Below, one piece after another: positions 47,804 through 57,511 of a DNA stretch of 64,000 nt. The stretch's first letter is position 1; the number at the start of each line of letters is the position of its first letter. The stretch lies in contig NZ_JACMYH010000001.1 in assembly GCF_014235765.1 (NCBI RefSeq), positions 558,001 through 622,000 of the forward strand, read 5' to 3'. Both the position numbers and the translations under genes were made by a program. This stretch comes from Pseudomonas baltica. GTDB taxonomy: Bacteria; Pseudomonadota; Gammaproteobacteria; Pseudomonadales; Pseudomonadaceae. A model generated the notes under the pieces. It ran no database searches. It was not told the origin of the DNA and was given only the letters and a program-made list of their open reading frames with translations.

Positions 47804-49288
47804 TTGACGACGGCCAAAGCAGCCACCGGTATCGCCGGGCTGGACGACATTCTTGGTGGAGGTCTGACCCGCAGCCATATCTTTCTGCTCGAGGGTCAAC
47901 CGGGTGCGGGCAAGACGACGGTAGCCCTGCAGTTCCTGCTCGAAGGCGTTGCGCAGAACGAAACCTGCCTTTACATCACCTTGTCCGAAACCACCAAGGA
48001 ACTGCGCGAAGGCGCTCGCTCCCACGGCTGGGAGCTGGACGAACGGGTCACCGTGTTCGAGCTGACGCCGCCGGAATTGGTGCTCGACCTGCAACAGCAG
48101 CAAAGCCTGCTTTACAGCAGCGACCTCGAACTGGGCGAAGCGACCCGGCAGATCTTCGATGAAGTCGAACGGGTGAAGCCTTCCCGGGTGGTGCTGGACA
48201 GCTTGTCCGAGGTACGTCTGCTGGCTCAGGGGTCGTTGCGCTACCGGCGGCAGATTCTCGCCATCAAACACTATTTTGCGCGCTTCAATGCGACCGTCCT
48301 GCTGCTCGACGACATGACCAGCGAGCCACTGGACAAGACCCTGCACAGCATCGCCCACGGCGTGATTCGCCTGGAAGAAACCGCGCCGGACTACGGCGCC
48401 GAGCGCCGGCGCCTGCGCATCATGAAGTACCGCGGGCAGAAATACCGCGGCGGTTATCACGACTTCACCATTCAGGCCGACGGGATTCACGTCTATCCGC
48501 GCTTGGTTGCGGCCGAACATCGCGCCCGCTACGAGCGTACCCAACTGACTTCGGGCATCCCGGAGCTGGACGCCCTTCTGGGCGGCGGCGTCGAGAACGG
48601 TTCGAGCACTTTGATCATCGGCCCCGCGGGTACCGGCAAATCGCTCATTTCCATGGTTTTCGCCGCTGCGGCCGTGGCCCGTGGCGAAAAAGTCGCGCTG
48701 TTCATCTTCGACGAAGAGCTCAGCTTGCTGTTCGAGCGCATGAAAAACCTGGGCATCGATCTGGAAGCCTATCAGCGCAGTGGCAAGATGGTCATCCAGC
48801 AGGTGGACGCCGCTGAACAGTCGCCGGGCGAATTTGCCCACATGGTCCGCACCAGCGTCATCCTGCACGACATCAAGACAGTGGTGATCGACAGCATCAA
48901 TGGCTACCACGCCGCGATGATGGGCGAAAGCACACCCGTGCTGCACATCCATGAGCTGCTGCTGTACCTCAACCGCCTGGGCGCCTCGACCTTCATGACC
49001 GTGGCCCAACAGGGGCTGGTCGGCGACATGAAGGCGCCAGTGGACATCACCTACCTGGCCGACACCGTCATTCTCCTGCGCTACTTCGAGGCGCTGGGCA
49101 ACGTGCGGCGTGCGGTGTCGGTGATCAAGAAGCGCTTTGGCGGCCACGAGAACACCATTCGCGAATACAAGATCAGCAGCCAGGGCATGAAGGTCGGTGA
49201 GCCACTGAGCGCTTTCCAGGGGGTGTTGCGCGGTGTCCCGACCTACGTCGGCGAAGCCCGTCCCCTGCTTGAAGCAGATGATCAGTGA
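47804..49288 (+). CDS. KaiC-like double RecA-domain ATPase
   Basis: About 494 residues with two KaiC domains. The first has Walker A GQPGAGKT at 31-38 after ATGIAGLDDILGGGL; the second has GPAGTGKS at 273-280 after TSGIPELDALLGGGVENG. Domain order and length match cyanobacterial KaiC, but no kaiA or kaiB is present, as usual for proteobacterial KaiC-like proteins. The start is taken as TTG 47804 because GAGGA lies seven bases before it and the family sequence begins there; an upstream TTG at 47693 would add 37 residues. It is coupled to the hybrid kinase gene that follows. Confidence 0.87.
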   Translation: MTTAKAATGIAGLDDILGGGLTRSHIFLLEGQPGAGKTTVALQFLLEGVAQNETCLYITLSETTKELREGARSHGWELDERVTVFELTPPELVLDLQQQQSLLYSSDLELGEATRQIFDEVERVKPSRVVLDSLSEVRLLAQGSLRYRRQILAIKHYFARFNATVLLLDDMTSEPLDKTLHSIAHGVIRLEETAPDYGAERRRLRIMKYRGQKYRGGYHDFTIQADGIHVYPRLVAAEHRARYERTQLTSGIPELDALLGGGVENGSSTLIIGPAGTGKSLISMVFAAAAVARGEKVALFIFDEELSLLFERMKNLGIDLEAYQRSGKMVIQQVDAAEQSPGEFAHMVRTSVILHDIKTVVIDSINGYHAAMMGESTPVLHIHELLLYLNRLGASTFMTVAQQGLVGDMKAPVDITYLADTVILLRYFEALGNVRRAVSVIKKRFGGHENTIREYKISSQGMKVGEPLSAFQGVLRGVPTYVGEARPLLEADDQ

Positions 49289-49290
49289 AG

Positions 49291-51318
49291 ATGTCGATAC
49301 CCACATCGGAACGAGTGCTGGTGCTTGCCCCCATGGGACGCGACAGCCAGGTGGCCCTGCAGATTCTGGGGCAGGCAGGTATTCAAGGCATCGCCGTGGC
49401 CGACGTCGACGATCTCTGTACGCACCTGCAGCGCGAAGGCGCAGGTGTCTGCATTGTCGCCAACGAAGCGCTGTCCGAAGCCAGGATGCAGCCGTTGCTG
49501 GTGTACCTGAGCCAGCAGCCGGCCTGGTCCGACTTGCCGATCGTGCTGATGACCCATCAACGCGCGGCCGACCAGGCGCAGTCCATGCTGCTCGCTGCGC
49601 GCCTGGGCAACGTCACGTTCGTGGAACGCCCGTTTCACCCGCTGACCTTGATCAGCCTGGCCAAGACGGCCATTCGGGGTCGGCGCCGTCAATATGAAGC
49701 GCGTGACCGTCTGCTGGACCTGAGCGAAAGTGAACAGCGTTTGCAGCACGCCATGAGTGCCGGGCGCCTGGGAGCCTGGGAGCTGACCTGCAACCCGCTG
49801 CAGTTGAACTGCTCGGACCGGACCCGCACCCACTACGGCATCGAGCCCAGCACCCGTTTCGACTACTCAGACTGGCTGCTGTGCGTGCATCCGGGCGATC
49901 AGGCCATGATGCAGGAGGCGCTGATCAACAGCCTGCAGCTGGGCGCCGACTTCGCCTTGCAGTTCCGCAACAGCTGGCCTGACGGTTCAGTGCATTGGGT
50001 GGACATGCGCGCCCGCGCCATTCCCGACAGGCAGGGACGCATCCAGGCACTGGTCGGGGTTACCACCGATATCACCGAACAGAAAGCCGCCGAACAACAG
50101 TTGCGTGAACTCAACGGCAATCTGGAACAGCAGGTCGAGGAACGCACGGCCCAGGTACGGATCAACGAAGAGGCCCTGCGCCAGGCGCAGAAAATGGAAG
50201 CGGTGGGCCAGTTGACCGGCGGTATCGCCCACGACTTCAACAACATGCTCACCGGCATTATCGGCAGCCTGGAGCTGATGCGCCGACGCCTGAGCCGCAA
50301 CCAGCTCGACGACCTGCCCAAGCTGATCGACATGGGTATCAGCTCGGCCAACCGCGCCGCATCCCTCACTCACCGCTTGCTGGCGTTTTCCCGACGCCAG
50401 TCACTGGATTCCAAGCCAGTCCAGGTGAACGGACTGGTGCAGTCGATGGAAGAACTGCTGCACCGCAGCCTCAATGAAAGCATTGCGCTGCGCATGCACC
50501 TGGATCCTGAACTGTGGATAGCCGAGGCGGACCCCCATCAACTGGAAAGTGCCCTGCTCAACCTGGTGATCAATGCCCGCGATGCCATGCCAGGGCGTGG
50601 CGAAGTGATCGTCGAAACGGCCAACCGGCACCTCGATGAAAGCTTTACCAGTGCGCACCAGAACCTGGCACCGGGCGACTACATCATGCTCAGTGTGAGC
50701 GACACCGGGTCGGGCATGGACCAGGCCGTGATCAATCGCGCATTCGATCCATTCTTCACCACCAAGCCCATTGGCCAGGGCACTGGCCTGGGCCTGTCGA
50801 TGATCTACGGGTTCAGCAAGCAGTCGCGGGGCCACGTGGCGATCCAAAGCACCCCCGGCCAGGGCACTACGGTGCAGCTCTACCTGCCGCGCTGCTATGC
50901 CTCGCAACTGCCCCAGGCCACTGCGCCGGTGATCGAATCGCCGATGGCCACCAATGGCGAAACGGTTTTGATCGTCGAGGATGACCATGCCGTGCGCAGC
51001 CTGGTGTGTGAAGTCCTGCGCGAATTGGGTTACTGCTATCTGGAGGCAGCCGATGCCAGCGCCGCGCAGCCGATCCTGGCGTCCGGGCAGCGCATCGACC
51101 TGTTGATCAGCGATGTCGGCCTGCCCGGCATGAACGGTCGGCAACTGGCCGAAGTCGCGCGCCATCTGCGGCCGGGACTCAAGGTGCTGTTCATCACCGG
51201 CTATGCCCAGCACGCCGAAGTGCGCGCCGGCTTTCTCGATGACGGCATGCAGATGATCACCAAGCCGTTCGCGTTCGACGTGCTCACGGCCAAGGTGCGG
51301 GAGATGTCCCAGGCCTGA
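49291..51318 (+). CDS. Hybrid sensor histidine kinase / response regulator
   Basis: A 675-residue protein. Residues 1-125 look like a receiver fold without its phosphorylation residues. A PAS domain follows (about 150-265, ending GVTTDITEQKAAEQQL), then a coiled coil, HisKA with phospho-acceptor His314 (GGIAHDFNN), HATPase (LVINARDAM, SDTGSGM, GTGLGLSM), and a complete C-terminal receiver with Asp608 (LISDVGLPGMNG) and Lys658. No membrane segments, so cytosolic. ATG 49291 is three bases after the kaiC-like stop; a GTG at 49285 overlaps that stop as GTGA and is an alternative. Shared transcript with the KaiC-like ATPase suggests a joint signalling role. Confidence 0.9.
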   Translation: MSIPTSERVLVLAPMGRDSQVALQILGQAGIQGIAVADVDDLCTHLQREGAGVCIVANEALSEARMQPLLVYLSQQPAWSDLPIVLMTHQRAADQAQSMLLAARLGNVTFVERPFHPLTLISLAKTAIRGRRRQYEARDRLLDLSESEQRLQHAMSAGRLGAWELTCNPLQLNCSDRTRTHYGIEPSTRFDYSDWLLCVHPGDQAMMQEALINSLQLGADFALQFRNSWPDGSVHWVDMRARAIPDRQGRIQALVGVTTDITEQKAAEQQLRELNGNLEQQVEERTAQVRINEEALRQAQKMEAVGQLTGGIAHDFNNMLTGIIGSLELMRRRLSRNQLDDLPKLIDMGISSANRAASLTHRLLAFSRRQSLDSKPVQVNGLVQSMEELLHRSLNESIALRMHLDPELWIAEADPHQLESALLNLVINARDAMPGRGEVIVETANRHLDESFTSAHQNLAPGDYIMLSVSDTGSGMDQAVINRAFDPFFTTKPIGQGTGLGLSMIYGFSKQSRGHVAIQSTPGQGTTVQLYLPRCYASQLPQATAPVIESPMATNGETVLIVEDDHAVRSLVCEVLRELGYCYLEAADASAAQPILASGQRIDLLISDVGLPGMNGRQLAEVARHLRPGLKVLFITGYAQHAEVRAGFLDDGMQMITKPFAFDVLTAKVREMSQA

Positions 51319-51319
51319 A

Positions 51320-53698
51320 TCAGCGCTTGGGCTTGGTCCGCACATCGTTGAAGCACGGCATTCTGGCGTCCACTCGATCCGAGGCGCGGGCGCCTGGTTT
51401 GGCAGCGGTTTCCACATACCAATAGCAGCTGTGGATGGCCCGGGTGATCCCGACATAGGCCAGGCGCAGCGCTTCCTCGTGCTGGGCACTGTCGTAGCCG
51501 TCCACCTGCACCGCCTGAGCCAGGCCCGCCAGGGCATAGACCTGGTTCTTGTAGGGCGAGCGACTGGCATACTGGCAATCGCCCAGCAGAAATACCGCGT
51601 CGGCCTGCAGACCCTTGGCGCTGTGGAACGTGAGCTGGCGCAAACGGCGCTGCTCGGCTGGCAACGCTTGATCTGCCTGCAACAGGCCCTGGATATGCTC
51701 GGCCAAAGCCTGGCGGTCACTGTTGCGACGATAGAGCACCAGAATCGAGTCGCCTGCAGCGTGATGCTCGGCGGCGCGCCGTGCCAGATCGGCAAGGTCT
51801 CGACTCAAGAGAATCACAGGCGATGGCTCGCGATCGAATACGCGGCGTGCCAGGGCCTTCTTGCCGGGTATGGCCGGTGCCGACGCCACGATATGCTCGG
51901 CGGCGTCGATGATCGCCTGATGGCTGCGGTAGTTGTCGATCAGCAGTACACGCGTGTGCTTGTGAGCGCTGAAGGTGCGGTTGAACTGCATGAAGTAGCT
52001 CGGGTTACTGCCACGCCAGCCATAGATCGACTGCCAGTCGTCGCCAACGCACATCAGCGAGCTGTTCTGCGCGGCTCGCTCACCGGCCAACGCGGTGCTG
52101 CGGCGCAGGATTTCCGCAAGGCTGGCCCTCAACCAGCCAACGATCTGTGCGGAAATGTCCTGGAATTCGTCGACGAGCAGATGGGACATGGGGCGCAGTG
52201 CGTCGTCAGGCAGTTCGCTGACTCGCGAGCCTGGCCCTTCGCCAAGCAAGGCGAACATGCGATTGAACAGCATGACTGGCGGCGTCTGGTTTTGCAGATG
52301 CGCTTCGAGTGCCGGCCAGAACAGGCGCAAGGCAGCGAAAAAGTCAGCTTCGGAATCTTCGGCGTTCCAGCTCATCCGGTCGATGGCGTCGACGACCTGC
52401 AATCCGAGGTTCTCGATGAAGGTTGCGGCAGCCACGAAACAGTCCAACAGCGGCGCCGGGGTGAGTTCGCCGGGCAACTGGTATTCGAACCCGGGCCCGG
52501 TCAACCCTTTGCCGTTCAAGGACGTCAAAACCTTCTTGGCATCGGAAGGATTATCCAGCCATATCAGTGGCTTATCACAGAAAGCTTGAAACAGGGTGCG
52601 CTTGACTGCCCATTCGCCCCAGATTGGGATCTTGGCCGTGGGCCGGGTGAGTTGGGCATCGGTACCGGGTTCGAACCCTAGCACGACCCAAGTGTTCAAG
52701 CGTGCAGTGTAGCCATGCGTATGAAAGGTAAAACCTTTTATATCAATGGCTTGTCGATCTATCTTGATCCCTTTTATAGGCCAGGCATCCTGCGCACGCC
52801 AGTGTTCTTCGATCAAGTCACACAGTTCGGCGTCGCGAGCGCTGGCCAGGCTGAGGGCTTTGAGCCGCTTCTGCACGTCGGGATCCTGCGGGTCCAGCTT
52901 GCGCAGTTGGGCGGCGCTCGCGCGCAAGCTTCCGACGTGACCACTGAACGAAGGATCGCTACTCATGAGGCTGCGATAGCATTCGTTCATCAACTGACGC
53001 TGGATGTCGTTGAGCCGCAGTTGGAACGGATTCGCTTCCTCGCTACCTGTTGCGGCCGCTCCGAGGTTTTCGAAAGCGCGCACTTCAGCCAGACCAGGCA
53101 GCGCGTGAATCAGCGGCAGAACCAGGGAATGATAGGTTCTGACCACTTCACGTACTTTCTCGAATACGTAAGTTACTCCCCACATATCAAAGACTTGGCA
53201 CAACTTCTTGATAAAGTCTCGACGTGACTCTCGGGTGAAGGTCACCACGCTCATGCTGTCGAGTTCGAAGCCCATGTAGTGGTGCAGCACCAGCACGCGC
53301 AGTACCAGCGATGTGGATTTACCTGCACCTGCACCAGCCACCACGCACGTGGCGGGTGTCGTGCTGAAGATCATTTTCCACTGCGCGGCGCTTGGCTGGG
53401 CATGTTCGGGCAAGCGGGCAGCGACGTCAGCCTTGATGGTTTTCTTCAGCGCTGGCGTCAGCTCGAGCTGCCAGGGCGCGAACAGCAACGGCTGTGGCGC
53501 TTGTGAGGTGACGGATTTTTTCGGCGCGCGGGGCGGCCGTTTCGACTGTGACTCGGGAGGTGATTCGGCAGCCGGGGCGGTAGCTTCCGTGAGCGGCGTG
53601 TGAAACCAGGCGTCACGCTGCTGCGAGCGCAGCCAACGCCAGCCCCGGGCGATCAGGCCGGGGGCTTGACGGTCTTTGTCGGTAGGTTGCGATGACAC
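51320..53698 (-). CDS. UvrD/Rep-type superfamily 1 DNA helicase
   Basis: A 792-residue ATP-dependent helicase. After a basic, Pro-rich N-terminal extension (about 1-100), Walker A is GAGAGKST (residues 122-129). Further SF1 motifs: VVTFTRESRRDF (Ia), LLVDEFQDIS (II), CVGDDWQSIYGWRGS (III), LLIDNYRSHQ (IV), TFHSAKGLQADAVFLLG (V) and LAYVGITRA (VI). Residues about 240-450 are a long insertion between motifs Ia and II. GTG at 53698 follows AGGAG. It ends 1 base from the convergent kinase gene. A role in repair or in restarting replication is likely, not specific. Confidence 0.88.
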   Translation of the reverse strand: MSSQPTDKDRQAPGLIARGWRWLRSQQRDAWFHTPLTEATAPAAESPPESQSKRPPRAPKKSVTSQAPQPLLFAPWQLELTPALKKTIKADVAARLPEHAQPSAAQWKMIFSTTPATCVVAGAGAGKSTSLVLRVLVLHHYMGFELDSMSVVTFTRESRRDFIKKLCQVFDMWGVTYVFEKVREVVRTYHSLVLPLIHALPGLAEVRAFENLGAAATGSEEANPFQLRLNDIQRQLMNECYRSLMSSDPSFSGHVGSLRASAAQLRKLDPQDPDVQKRLKALSLASARDAELCDLIEEHWRAQDAWPIKGIKIDRQAIDIKGFTFHTHGYTARLNTWVVLGFEPGTDAQLTRPTAKIPIWGEWAVKRTLFQAFCDKPLIWLDNPSDAKKVLTSLNGKGLTGPGFEYQLPGELTPAPLLDCFVAAATFIENLGLQVVDAIDRMSWNAEDSEADFFAALRLFWPALEAHLQNQTPPVMLFNRMFALLGEGPGSRVSELPDDALRPMSHLLVDEFQDISAQIVGWLRASLAEILRRSTALAGERAAQNSSLMCVGDDWQSIYGWRGSNPSYFMQFNRTFSAHKHTRVLLIDNYRSHQAIIDAAEHIVASAPAIPGKKALARRVFDREPSPVILLSRDLADLARRAAEHHAAGDSILVLYRRNSDRQALAEHIQGLLQADQALPAEQRRLRQLTFHSAKGLQADAVFLLGDCQYASRSPYKNQVYALAGLAQAVQVDGYDSAQHEEALRLAYVGITRAIHSCYWYVETAAKPGARASDRVDARMPCFNDVRTKPKR

Positions 53699-53769
53699 GA
53701 AAACTCCTGGGCATATCGCGAGGACCGCAATATACCAAAGATCCCACCTTCAAACGCTGCACACCCTCC

Positions 53770-53823
53770 GTAGCAGCAGCGCAAGCCGCGTCAGCGGCCT
53801 GTGCGGTGTACCTGATCCACCGC
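53770..53823. repeat. REP-like arm related to the 25.7-kb repeat
   Basis: GTAGCAGCAGCGCAAGCCGC and the following CGGCCTGTGCGGTGTACCTGA match the repeat starting at 25744 with only scattered substitutions. Only one arm is present here, directly before the 104-base array. Confidence 0.75.
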
Positions 53824-53831
53824 AGCGCCCC

Positions 53832-54059
53832 TTTCGCGGCCGATGACCGCTCCTACGCGATACCGAATTCCCTGTAGGAGCGGTCCGTGGCCGCGAAACG
53901 GTCGACTCGGTGTAGCAGAAACTCCGCACCGCCCCCTTCGCGGCCGATGACCGCTCCTACGCGATACCGGATTTCCTGTAGGAGCGGTCCGCGGCCGCGA
54001 AACGGGCGACTCGGTCTATCAGATACTCCGCACCGCCTTCTTCGCGGCCGATGACCGCC
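53832..54059. repeat. Tandem REP array with a 104-base period
   Basis: Two complete REP palindromes (53832-53898 and 53936-54002), each TTCGCGGCCGATGACCGCTC...GGTCCGNGGCCGCGAA, are separated by a linker with CGACTCGGT and CTCCGCACCGCC. Copies start at 53833, 53937 and 54041, an exact period of 104; the third copy is cut after TTCGCGGCCGATGACCGCC. The array fills most of the 383-base gap between the helicase and pgm genes, which otherwise holds no gene. The two copies differ at only a few bases. Confidence 0.9.
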
Positions 54060-54081
54060 ACCACCGGAGGTGCGTGCGGGA

Positions 54082-55722
54082 TCAACCGATGGCGGAATCC
54101 ACCAGCACCTGCGCTTCGGCTACCAGACGCTGCAGATGCGCCTCGTCGATGAAGCTTTCGGCGTAGATCTTGTAGATGTCTTCGGTGCCCGAGGGACGCG
54201 CGGCGAACCAGCCGTTGGCCGTGATGACTTTCAAGCCACCGATGGCCTGCCCATTGCCTGGCGCATGGCTGAGAATCTGCTCGATCGGCTCACCGGCCAA
54301 TTCCGTGGACTTCACCTGCTCGGGCGACAGCTTGCTCAAGGCCGCCTTCTGCTGCGGGTTGGCCTTGGCCTCGACGCGCGTAGAGAACGGCTCGCCCAGG
54401 CTCTGGGTCAGCGCTTCATACGCCTGACTTGGATCGCGGCCCGTACGTGCGGTCATTTCAGCGGCCAACAGGGCCGGGATCAACCCGTCCTTGTCGGTGG
54501 TCCACACACTGCCATCCATGCGCAGGAACGACGCGCCGGCGCTCTCTTCACCGCCGAACCCCAGCGAGCCATCGAACAGACCGTCGGCGAAATACTTGAA
54601 GCCCACCGGCACTTCATGCAGACGACGCCCCAGGCGCGCAGTGACGCGGTCGATCATGCCGCTGCTGACCACGGTCTTGCCCACGGCTGCGTCGGCGCGC
54701 CACTGCGGACGATTCTGGAACAGATAGTCGATGGCCACCGCCAGGTAGTTGTTGGGTGCCAGCAGCCCGCCCGTCGGGGTGACGATGCCATGACGGTCGT
54801 GATCGGGATCGCAGGCAAAGGCCACGTCGAAGCGGTCCTTCAGGCCGATCAGCCCCTGCATGGCGTAGCTGGACGATGGGTCCATGCGAATCTGGCCGTC
54901 CCAGTCCACGCACATGAAGCGGAAGGTGGCATCGACTTCGGTGTTCACCACCTGCAGGTCGAGCTGATAGTGCTCGGCAATGGCCGACCAGTAGCGCACA
55001 CCTGCCCCACCCAGCGGATCCACACCCAAGCGCAGGCCGGCCTTGCGGATAACGTCGAAGTCGATCACGTTGACCAGGTCGGCCACGTAGTGACCGATGT
55101 AGTCGTGCCGGTGAGTCGTGGCAGCCTTCAGCGCCTGCTCGTGAGGCATGCGCTTGACCCCGCGCAGGTCATCGGCAAGCAGCTCGTTGGCCTTGGCTTC
55201 GATCCACTTGGTCACGTCACCGTCGGCCGGGCCGCCATTGGGTGGGTTGTACTTGAAACCACCGCTTTGCGGCGGGTTGTGCGACGGCGTGATGACCACA
55301 CCGTCCGCCAGGCCGCTGCTGCGCTCACGGTTGTAGCAGATGATCGCATGGGAGACCGCCGGTGTCGGAGTGTATTCGTCGTCCTTGGACAACATCACCT
55401 GCACGCCATTGGCGGCGAACACTTCAAGGGCGCTGGCACCTGCCGGGGTTGACAGCGCGTGGGTGTCGATGCCGACGAACAGTGGGCCGTCGATCCCCTT
55501 GCTGCTGCGGTAGAGGCAGATCGCCTGGCTGATCGCCAGCACATGGGCCTCGTTGAAGCTCAAGTCGAACGAGCTGCCACGGTGCCCCGAGGTCCCGAAC
55601 GCCACACGCTGAGTGGGCTCGCTTGCATCCGGCTGGCCGGTGTAATAGGCCGTGACCAGACGCGGGATGTCGATCAGCAGCTGGGCTGGAGCAGGTTTGC
55701 CCGCAAACGGACTGAGCTTCAT
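54082..55722 (-). CDS. pgm: Alpha-D-glucose phosphate-specific phosphoglucomutase
   Basis: Interconverts glucose 1-phosphate and glucose 6-phosphate. At 546 residues it has the four-domain phosphohexomutase layout: the N-terminal AFGTSGHRG (about 41-49), the catalytic phosphoserine Ser147 in VITPSHNPP, the Mg-binding loop [10 protein letters not shown], the sugar loop [11 protein letters not shown], and the phosphate-binding [12 protein letters not shown] near the C-terminus. ATG 55722 is unambiguous. Likely supplies glucose 1-phosphate for glycogen, trehalose or exopolysaccharide precursors. Confidence 0.97.
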   Translation of the reverse strand: MKLSPFAGKPAPAQLLIDIPRLVTAYYTGQPDASEPTQRVAFGTSGHRGSSFDLSFNEAHVLAISQAICLYRSSKGIDGPLFVGIDTHALSTPAGASALEVFAANGVQVMLSKDDEYTPTPAVSHAIICYNRERSSGLADGVVITPSHNPPQSGGFKYNPPNGGPADGDVTKWIEAKANELLADDLRGVKRMPHEQALKAATTHRHDYIGHYVADLVNVIDFDVIRKAGLRLGVDPLGGAGVRYWSAIAEHYQLDLQVVNTEVDATFRFMCVDWDGQIRMDPSSSYAMQGLIGLKDRFDVAFACDPDHDRHGIVTPTGGLLAPNNYLAVAIDYLFQNRPQWRADAAVGKTVVSSGMIDRVTARLGRRLHEVPVGFKYFADGLFDGSLGFGGEESAGASFLRMDGSVWTTDKDGLIPALLAAEMTARTGRDPSQAYEALTQSLGEPFSTRVEAKANPQQKAALSKLSPEQVKSTELAGEPIEQILSHAPGNGQAIGGLKVITANGWFAARPSGTEDIYKIYAESFIDEAHLQRLVAEAQVLVDSAIG

Positions 55723-55834
55723 GCAAAAACCTCTAGTGTAGGTACCGAAACGAAGAATGACAGTTTAGTGGCACTTCGACACTGGAGGTAGCTATTTGAT
55801 TCCCTTTTTTGACGCTTCTTTTGTCGAACCGACC

Positions 55835-55855
55835 GGCAGCAGGTTGCCTGCTGCC
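55835..55855 (-). terminator. Hairpin downstream of garD
   Basis: A perfect 9-base stem (GGCAGCAGG / CCTGCTGCC) with a 3-base loop, 16 bases past the garD stop on the minus strand. A T-run is not immediately adjacent, so termination strength is uncertain. Confidence 0.55.
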
Positions 55856-55870
55856 CTTCGGGACGCCTGA

Positions 55871-57424
55871 TCAGGTGATCGGCGCGGGGTTGAACAAGGT
55901 GATGTCGTTGTGCAGGCGATAGCGCTCGGCCCACGTCTGTTGTTCACCGCTGGCCACGGCCAGGTAGTAATGGAACAGCTCCCAGCCCAGCTCCTCGATG
56001 GTCGCCCGCCCGGTGGCAATGCGCCCGGCGTCGATATCGATGAGGTCGGGCCAGCGCTCGGCCAGCTCGGTGCGGGTGGACACTTTCACCACCGGCGTCA
56101 TCGCCAGGCCGTACGGGGTCCCGCGGCCCGTGGTGAACACGTGCAGGTTCATCCCGGCAGCCAGCTGCAGCGTGCCGCAAACGAAGTCGCTGGCCGGCGT
56201 GGCACAGTAGATCAGGCCTTTGCGGTTGACCCGTTCGCCCGGACCGAGCACACCGTTGATGGCGCTGCTGCCCGATTTGACGATCGAACCCAGCGACTTC
56301 TCGACGATGTTGGACAAACCGCCTTTCTTGTTCCCCGGTGTGGTGTTGGCACTGCGGTCCGCCGCACCGCGTTCCAGATAATTGTCGTACCAGTCCATCT
56401 CGCGCACGAGCTGGGTTGCCACTTCGTGGGTTTCGGCCCGCGAGGTGAGCATATAGATGGCATCGCGCACCTCGGTGACTTCGGAGAACATCACCGTGGC
56501 CCCGGCGCGAACCAGCAGGTCGGAGGCGAAGCCCAGGGCCGGGTTGGCGGTGATCCCGGAAAACGCATCGCTACCGCCACACTGCATGCCCAGGATCAGC
56601 TCGCTGGCGGGCACCGTTTCGCGACGCCGACGGTCCAGCTTGGCCAGCCGAGTCTCGGCCAGCGCCATGATCTGCTCGACCATTTCTCCGAAGCCATGCC
56701 CGGAGTCCTGCAGGCGGTACAGCCACGGCTCGCTCAGGTCTACCGAGGGATCGTCCTCGTGCATCACCTGCCCGGCCTGCAACTTCTCGCAACCCAGGCC
56801 GATCACCAAGGCTTCGCCACCCAGATTCGGGTTGCGCGCCAGGTTGCGCACGGTACGAATCGGAATGTAGGCATCGCGCGCATTGATGGCCACGCCGCAG
56901 CCGTAGCTATGGGTCAGCGCCACCACGTCGTCGACGTGGGGGTACTTGGGCAGCAGCTCTTCGCGAATGCGCTTGACCGCGTGGTCCAGCACTCCGGTCA
57001 CGCACTGCACCGTGGTGGTGATCCCCAGAATATTGCGCGTACCCACGGTACCGTCGGCATTGCGGTAGCCTTGGAAGGTGAAGCCCTCCAGCGGCGGCAG
57101 AGCCGGCGGTACCGCGTCGGACATCGGCAGGCTGTCCAACGGCGGAGCCGAAGGCATGGCCAGTTGGCTTTCCTTGACCCAACTGCCTTGACGGATCGGC
57201 TCCAGTGCGTAGCCGATGATCTGGCCGTAACGCACCACAGCGCCGCCTTCGGCGATATCGACGGTGGCAACCTTGTGGCTCTGCGGCACACCTTCGATGA
57301 CCGTCAGGCCATCGGGAAAACGGCTGCCTTCGGCCACGCCCTGATCGTTGACCACGACCACGACGTTATCGTCTGCGTGCAGGCGCACGTAGCGGGGAGA
57401 ATCGGAATGTTCGATCAATTGCAT
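55871..57424 (-). CDS. garD: Galactarate dehydratase
   Basis: Dehydrates galactarate (mucate) to 5-keto-4-deoxy-D-glucarate. At 517 residues it has the UxaA/GarD two-part layout: an N-terminal SAF-like beta domain (about 1-95) and the catalytic domain starting [17 protein letters not shown], with [33 protein letters not shown], and [17 protein letters not shown]. Cys residues in these loops can bind iron. It lies 87 bases downstream of the permease gene on the same strand, so the two are probably co-expressed. Altronate dehydratase is similar; GarD is preferred by length and by the permease next to it. Confidence 0.92.
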   Translation of the reverse strand: MQLIEHSDSPRYVRLHADDNVVVVVNDQGVAEGSRFPDGLTVIEGVPQSHKVATVDIAEGGAVVRYGQIIGYALEPIRQGSWVKESQLAMPSAPPLDSLPMSDAVPPALPPLEGFTFQGYRNADGTVGTRNILGITTTVQCVTGVLDHAVKRIREELLPKYPHVDDVVALTHSYGCGVAINARDAYIPIRTVRNLARNPNLGGEALVIGLGCEKLQAGQVMHEDDPSVDLSEPWLYRLQDSGHGFGEMVEQIMALAETRLAKLDRRRRETVPASELILGMQCGGSDAFSGITANPALGFASDLLVRAGATVMFSEVTEVRDAIYMLTSRAETHEVATQLVREMDWYDNYLERGAADRSANTTPGNKKGGLSNIVEKSLGSIVKSGSSAINGVLGPGERVNRKGLIYCATPASDFVCGTLQLAAGMNLHVFTTGRGTPYGLAMTPVVKVSTRTELAERWPDLIDIDAGRIATGRATIEELGWELFHYYLAVASGEQQTWAERYRLHNDITLFNPAPIT

Positions 57425-57511
57425 GGCTTGGCCCTTCCAATCAATTCAGGCTGAATCCAGAGCCGCGTACCGGCAGTGCCGGCCGCGGTCTTGTCGTTGG
57501 CTGCAGACGCT

